Source: Druceiella hillmani (Eukaryota > Arthropoda > Insecta > Lepidoptera > Hepialidae). From it: a DNA stretch of 64,000 nucleotides. How positions within the stretch are numbered: position 1 is the stretch's first letter; every line of letters begins with the position of its first letter. Both the position numbers and the translations under genes were made by a program. Location: positions 4,499,501 through 4,563,500 of the forward strand of contig JAYKKI010000090.1 in NCBI GenBank assembly GCA_039881145.1. The letters run 5' to 3'. Below are positions 58,381 to 64,000 of the stretch, one piece after another. The notes beneath the pieces are model-generated. The model was not told where the DNA came from, searched no databases, and saw only the letters and a list, made by a program, of their open reading frames with translations.

Positions 58381-61120
58381 AAAAACAAAAAAATCGACTG
58401 CAATGAAATTGAAGTTTTAAAACACATCTTCTTTTATTTATAATCCAATCATTTTTTTATGCTTGTGCCATAGATATTTTCGATTTTACCTTTTAAAACA
58501 TTGGCATCATTAATAGCGAAATCAGATAAATTCATTTCACTTATTCGTAATATTTGTTTAATATTTTCATAAAATACTTAAAAATATATTTTGTATCGAC
58601 CTTTCAAAGCACTTTCGTTTGATGCCCATCATGATAAATTTTAAGGGAACAATTTAACGTTAAATATATATCGTTGCTTGGCCACCCTATAGCGTTCTTA
58701 TAATCTATATTACTCAGGATATTAGGACGACTCAAACGATATGACCCTTAAGAATATCAGTTATGTAATCTATGAGTTTAAATCCGCTCCACATATGTAA
58801 CATATGTAGAATGGGTATGATTATAAGTTCCTATATTAGACCTATTGTTTTATATCCACTTCAGGTAGTTTAAATGCAACTTGTATATTATTCGAGATAA
58901 TATGGAGGCTAGTAGGCGCAATATTTTAGTTTTATATGCAATCAATTATATAAATATATAAAGCGGGGAAATTTTCTCTACATCATCATGTTCGCCGAAA
59001 AAGAACTGAACTCAAAATAATCGTCCAGTTTTACGTAGGTCATTTATGTGAAAATAGAGTAAAATTTAAATTTATGTAAATATTTGTATGTAGATAACGT
59101 AAGTTACATATTTGAAAATTAAGTAAATCATATCATGGTGGGTATGAAATTTATGTATGGATACGATTTTAGACCGACAATTTTGGGTCGATATACTACA
59201 TTGTGGTATTTGTCGCTATTTGAACAAGTATCTGATTTTGCAATGTAAATTGAAAAAATTGCATTACTTCTCAGATATCTTAAATAATAGTTAAAATTTA
59301 TTGAAATTCTTGTATTGAGCTGTTATTAGTCTATCAAATTAGAAACTAAATTAAGTTTAACTATTACAAGTGCGAAATAAATCGCCGTCGGTCCCATTTC
59401 ATTTCGACCAAAGGTTTTCGAAAAATCAGCGCACAAACCGTGCGCCGACTACGACACAACGAACAAAAATAATTTTCAGAAACATCATATTACGAGTTCC
59501 TTTCCCCTTTTTTGCGTACCTTTTGACAGTCAGAAAAATAGTATTAAAATAAATATGTTACTGTCGTATGTAAATGTTTTCATTACCGAAGTTACAATAT
59601 TTTATTATTAAAAAGTAAATAAACAAAACAGAGGTGTAGGTGCGATTTCCTTATTTGAGGGTCTTGAGAAGATCGTTATCTAAGTGACTAATTTTGATAT
59701 GCAGTTAATGAAAAAGAACATGGTTTATTTTTACTGACAAACAAATTGCTAAGGACAATATTGCTGGTGTAAAATTTTCTAAATATATATGTCTTTACCT
59801 TGTCTTAATAAATTTCTAACTAGACATATCGCAGATGCACGATTTTCTAAATAGACGTATCAACGTTCAATGGAATCTTTATCACATTTCTAGAATTTTC
59901 CTGCAATGAAGCTTTCATTGAATGTTTTACTTCCATTAAATATTCCTCACTGTTAACACTATTGAAATATTTTGAAACTGCAACTGACATTTTAATTTTG
60001 GTACTAAGTAATGTCAATGATAAAACATAAACATTAAGTAAACAAATACTTTTAAATCCTTACTTAATACTAAAAATTCAGCTCTGTGGCATTATTAACG
60101 TTGCACATTGACCTGGAGGAAAAGGAGCTAAGAATGAACATACGGAATCCATAGAGAGCACCCGCAAGAATGTAAATATCCTAGACAAACACGTCTGTCG
60201 GCCACAGACAACTATCGAATGTAAATGTATGCTTAGTATATATACTAATGTAAAAAGGCTGTAAATTGAAAAATTTAAGTGAAATGGCTCTGAACTTCAA
60301 TCACCCTTCTTTCGTTGGCTGTTGGTCGACGAGTAATTGAATGTTTATGCATGACATGTTTTGCATTGAATGTTTATGCATGACATTAGTGCTTTGTATT
60401 AAAAATAAATGCTGTTTTGCTTACTTTTTATCGCCGAGTGGTCATATAAACATATAACATATAAAAAACCCAAATATAAATAATCACTAAATGTTTTAAT
60501 GAAACATTAGGACAACTTACATTGTCAGTGCCAATAAATACAATGCCTAGTAAATCTGTGAGAATTTGCAGTATTTCTCCTATTATAATCTATGTTATAC
60601 ATTTAATAAAAAATTGTGTACACCTATAATTGGTAACCGCTGGATTAGACACAGGTATTAAGAGAACAGATATAATATTATTATTCAGAAGTATTACCGA
60701 GCTTAGTTCCACCAAAATTTACCACCATTTTTTTATCAAATGTTTTCCGAGTACGGCTCTTTATTTTTTTCTAATTGTTCTCTTTATCTATAAAATATTT
60801 TCGAAAAAATTACAAAATCGTAATAAAATCTTATGAAAATTTAAAACAAAATGTAAATTTACAATTTTAAAATTTAAAATTGTTTTTTTTATTAATATTT
60901 CCGTACTTAGTACCAACTGACCGAAAACTTAAACTTTCTCCAAAAATTATGATATTTCATTATGACCACGCTTTAAGAATCAATCATGGTGGTCAGAAAT
61001 GTGGAAGGAACCCAATCCAATACACATTTTCGTGCATGACGTCTTTTTCTTCCACCTCACATTTCAGATACATATTTTGACATAGGCCAATACGTTATCC
61101 GATATATTTAAAAAAGTGAG
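58381..61120. other. AT-rich sequence, little recognised
   Basis: A 28-bp tandem doublet (TTGAATGTTTATGCATGACA) lies at 60,335-60,386. Plus-strand frames at 60,630-60,836 and 60,880-61,080 are unrecognised and of chance length. Confidence 0.4.
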
Positions 61121-61179
61121 AACGGCTCTGGTTCTGATATTTCAATGTAAAATTGCGCAATATTAGGAACAGAGCCGTT
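61121..61179. other. Hairpin with GC-rich base
   Basis: AACGGCTCTGGTTCTGATAT (from 61,121) pairs with AATATTAGGAACAGAGCCGTT (61,159-61,179) over 21 positions, three of them imperfect, with a 17-base loop. The basal AACGGCTCTG / CAGAGCCGTT is perfect and unusually GC-rich for this region. Confidence 0.6.
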
Positions 61180-61924
61180 TATCGTTCATACAATAAATTA
61201 TGGAAATATTTAAATTTTTAATTACTTTATGTGTTCAAAAGTTATATGAAATTTGGTTACCTGCAATGAAACATGAAAATCGTTTTTTATTTCCCAAATT
61301 ATTCATTACCTACAAAAATATTTTTTATGCTCATGATATCGTAGTTACCCGTAGAACATTGATCTCAAAACTATAATTGATTAATAGTTCAAAAGCTTAA
61401 TTAGAACTTTGTAGCTACTCCACTAAAATGCAATATATACGTGACTTTTACTTTTGAATGATTTTCGTTCGAATCCATTTTTATGTCAATTGAAATTATC
61501 CAATTTTATTAAATAACAAAAGTTAATGAAAAATTTTAATTAGGATAGTAAATTAAAACTTTAATCTTACAACACTTATGGACTTTAATGGAATTTATAT
61601 AATGTTTACTATATCCCCGAATACAAATTATGAAGTCCTCTTTATTCATTTGAAATCTGGTCTCAGGCGTTTACAATCCATTTGTCAAGTAGTGAAGGTT
61701 TGGAAGTATTTGAAACAAAAGATTGATAATAATGAAAGTATGTACCGTTTTATACAAAATGTTTAGTAGTTTATGTTTGTAACATAAGTCACAATAATAT
61801 TTATAATTCAGCCTACTTTTAAATTTACAAGCTTTAAATATTTACAACACGATTTAAATATTAGCACCAATTTTTAGCCTTTTAACATATTTGGCTATTT
61901 TATTATTTAACAGCTTCATATTAT

Positions 61925-61925
<1 letters not shown>
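61180..61925. other. AT-rich spacer
   Basis: A 62-codon frame at 61,578-61,766 (ending WKYLKQKIDNNESMYRFIQN) is unrecognised. Confidence 0.4.

Positions 61926-62022
<97 letters not shown>
61926..62022. repeat. TA/TG compound microsatellite
   Basis: A TA tract, then about nine TG steps, then TA again with one ATAC interruption. Confidence 0.97.
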
Positions 62023-62605
62023 CCATTTACACTTGACTGTCTTATAATTTAACAGCTATCATTTTACCAACTTTAACGCAAGAAAGTAGACTTTCTGAAT
62101 TAAAACTTGTTAGTTTCGCATGATTTTGCATATATTATTATTTTTTGAAGTAATAGTTATTCACTGAGGCAATTGGAGATCTTTGACTGTTGGTGATCTA
62201 TATTGGGAGAAAGTTGGACAGAAGAGATTATTTAGCATATATTTACCAATGTTTGTTTAATTCAAGCAATGAATAGTTATGGACTGAAGCGGCTGAAGTT
62301 GAAAATTCGGCTGCTGTCCATTTAGTACGTAATTGTATCAGGTTATCTCCACTTGCATACTAATAACTTATTTCCAAAGTGTTATTTACGAAATAATTTT
62401 TATGTTAATGTACTTTTTCTCACGTTTGGCGATGAAGGTAATAGGTAATTGGTTGAAGAAAATATTAATTATTTAGCCTTCGTGGTTATAATGATAGTTT
62501 TGCTGATAATAGTTGAAATTAACTGATTCAAATTAAAACTAGACAAATCACAAAAGCCATTTAAACTTTATGGTGATTCAGTTAAGAAGAAAAAAGCCCT
62601 TAAGC
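62023..62605. other. AT-rich spacer
   Basis: Nothing recognised. Confidence 0.4.
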
Positions 62606-62740
62606 TTACGCGTTCCCGTTCCGCCGTTGCGTTATTATTCGCTGCATAAATGACTACGCGACCAAGTGGTCGTTACGTCGCTGCAGATATAGCGAAGCCT
62701 TCCACACTCTCCTGAGGATCCTGTACATGTAAAAACTCAG
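62606..62740 (+). promoter_or_regulatory. CpG-containing GC-rich patch upstream of a small frame
   Basis: The sequence is locally GC-rich with many CpG steps (ACGCGTTCCCGTTCCGCCGT, ACTACGCGACCAAGTGGTCG). CGACCA/TGGTCG forms a 6-bp palindrome. It ends about ten bases before the ATG at 62,750, so it could be promoter or 5-prime leader. No TATA or initiator can be assigned with confidence. Confidence 0.25.
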
Positions 62741-62749
62741 ATAAGGGAG

Positions 62750-62959
62750 ATGAAAAAGCTAGTCGAGGCGCAAAAAGAAGAGACGGATAAAGACGGTTTA
62801 ATTCTTATATTGATGAAAAATTATCCTACAATGGTTATAACATATTTCGTATTCTGTATCCTTCTTACATATTGCTTGAAGAAAGCAATGAAACACTACT
62901 TTCCTAGTGTTTACATCATTACAGTAGATGAATGTGGTAATTATTTAGACATTAAATAA
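62750..62959 (+). CDS. Unrecognised small single-span membrane-protein-like frame
   Basis: ATG at 62,750 opens 69 codons to TAA at 62,957. Residues 1-20 are charged (MKKLVEAQKEETDKDG). Residues about 29-43 form a hydrophobic segment (MVITYFVFCILLTY) followed by Cys-Leu-Lys-Lys. The remainder (HYFPSVYIITVDECGNYLDI) is mixed. The frame stays open 13 codons upstream to a TGA, and an AG at 62,737-62,738 could act as a splice acceptor. Codon use is more coding-like than in neighbouring chance frames and a CpG-rich patch precedes it. It could be a small membrane protein, a terminal exon or a relic. The family is unknown. Confidence 0.33.
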   Translation: MKKLVEAQKEETDKDGLILILMKNYPTMVITYFVFCILLTYCLKKAMKHYFPSVYIITVDECGNYLDIK

Positions 62960-63112
62960 ATTATTGTCCTACATTGCATTGCATTCACTTTTTCTTACAT
63001 AACAGAAAAGTTTAACAAAAATAATACAATAAATTTAAACATCGTTTTACCGTATAGAGTATTTACATTAGCAAATGAAAACCAAATTATTCTTAAATAA
63101 ATTACACACACG

Positions 63113-63114
<2 letters not shown>

Positions 63115-63160
<46 letters not shown>

Positions 63161-63161
63161 C

Positions 63162-63246
<85 letters not shown>
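63115..63246. repeat. TA microsatellite
   Basis: About 132 bases of TA, with ACACATACATATACAT and TATCTATA interruptions. Confidence 0.97.
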
Positions 63247-63254
<8 letters not shown>

Positions 63255-64000
63255 CAAATATTAAATGAGCAACTGAGTTTTCAAAATTAAATTTTAAACT
63301 TCCCTAACTTATCTAAAAGAGATATAGTGCGGCCATTCTGTATTCGTTTTTAAAGAAGAAAGATGGAAGTTTCTGTCGGCTCTAATATCCATAGTGGCCA
63401 TATGTTACGGACTGCATTCGCACGAAATAAATTTATTATAAATATTAAATTCTGTAGTTAACCAATATTTATTTGTTCTTTTAGCACATTCCCGTATCTC
63501 GTGAAAGTATGTTGAATGTTATATTTATAAATAAATAGGGTTTGTAGTTTGGTTTGTTGTGGTAACTTACTTATTATATTAAAATACTTTTATTAAGAAT
63601 ATATGTACGTAGAATATTATTTTGATGTGGGAATGTCACGATACAAGTTAACCTAATTCTTGAAAAACTCACTCATTGCCATATACTATGACTTGTATCT
63701 GTTTTTTCCCAAAGGTGGTAAATAAATAAATAAAAAACAACAACCGAAGGAAACGGAACGATTTAACCCTCATAATATTATATTGTAGCAACTTTTCAAA
63801 TGGAAATAAGTAGAACCCTAGACTTTTCGACCTCAATTCGGTAAAAACCGACCAACAACGTTTTAGTTTATGCATAAAATAGGATTTCATAATTGTCCGT
63901 ATTTCTTGATACTCCTGAAATTGTTAAGGCCCTGGGGCTTTAATACTATATAAACTGAAATTTCGTAACTGTTAAACGGACGGACGGATAGTCCAATGCC
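63247..64000. other. AT-rich sequence; retroelement-tail-like motif at the end
   Basis: AACGGACGGACGGATAGTCC at 63,974-63,993 follows CTGAAATTTCGTAACTG. The GGACGGACGG motif is typical of degenerate retroelement 3-prime ends in insect introns. No gene was seen. Confidence 0.35.

Noticed and set aside
30857..62959. Idea that the scattered small intronless frames are remnants of an integrated large DNA virus
   Set aside because: None of the small frames could be tied to a viral family. Their lengths are near chance expectation and no core viral gene was recognised.

Overview
The window looks like a gene-poor stretch of an AT-rich arthropod nuclear genome, most likely an insect. The evidence is: long TA/TG microsatellites, no operon-like packing of genes, decayed DNA transposons of the Tc1/mariner superfamily, a non-LTR reverse-transcriptase tail, and many old repeats in introns or intergenic DNA. 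No complete conventional gene is visible. At this base composition stop codons fall roughly every 12 codons, so uninterrupted frames of 60-110 codons are expected dozens of times by chance in six frames. Most such frames were therefore not called.

The clearest elements are the following. (1) A Tc1/mariner-superfamily transposon at 43,678-45,179 (minus strand) has 49-bp terminal inverted repeats, flanking TA dinucleotides and a transposase broken by frameshifts. A TA/TG microsatellite lies between its TIR and its reading frame. (2) A second, older transposase relic lies at about 10,218-10,905. (3) The C-terminal end of a non-LTR retrotransposon reverse transcriptase lies at 5,766-6,169. (4) A fold-back element family has four copies and one half copy (30.2k, 30.3k, 32.3k, 39.5k, 56.1k). 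(5) A short MITE-like element with 44-bp TIRs lies at 480-691.

The remainder is dominated by previously duplicated DNA with no protein signal. Family R (about 1 kb) occurs at 12.0k (inverted), 12.9k, 19.4k (split by a 1.3-kb insertion) and, more weakly, 55.5k. Blocks A (16.6-18.5k) and B (23.4-24.8k) are diverged copies, and A carries about seven units of a 124-bp minisatellite where B carries one. Family S occurs at 1.0k, 6.7k and 27.6k; family T at 41.9k and 50.9k. Two arms of a large inverted repeat (about 46.0-47.05k and 48.9-49.6k) surround a 305-bp tandem duplication. Local repeat clusters also lie at 3.9k, 35.5k, 51.9k and 53.4-55.1k.

Possible coding fragments are few and weak: a donor-terminated exon-like frame at 8,393-8,518 (minus), and small frames with coding-like codon use at 25,293, 30,857, 31,937, 41,082 (interrupted) and 62,750. 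None was recognised. The repeats were found by eye-alignment, so their boundaries are approximate.
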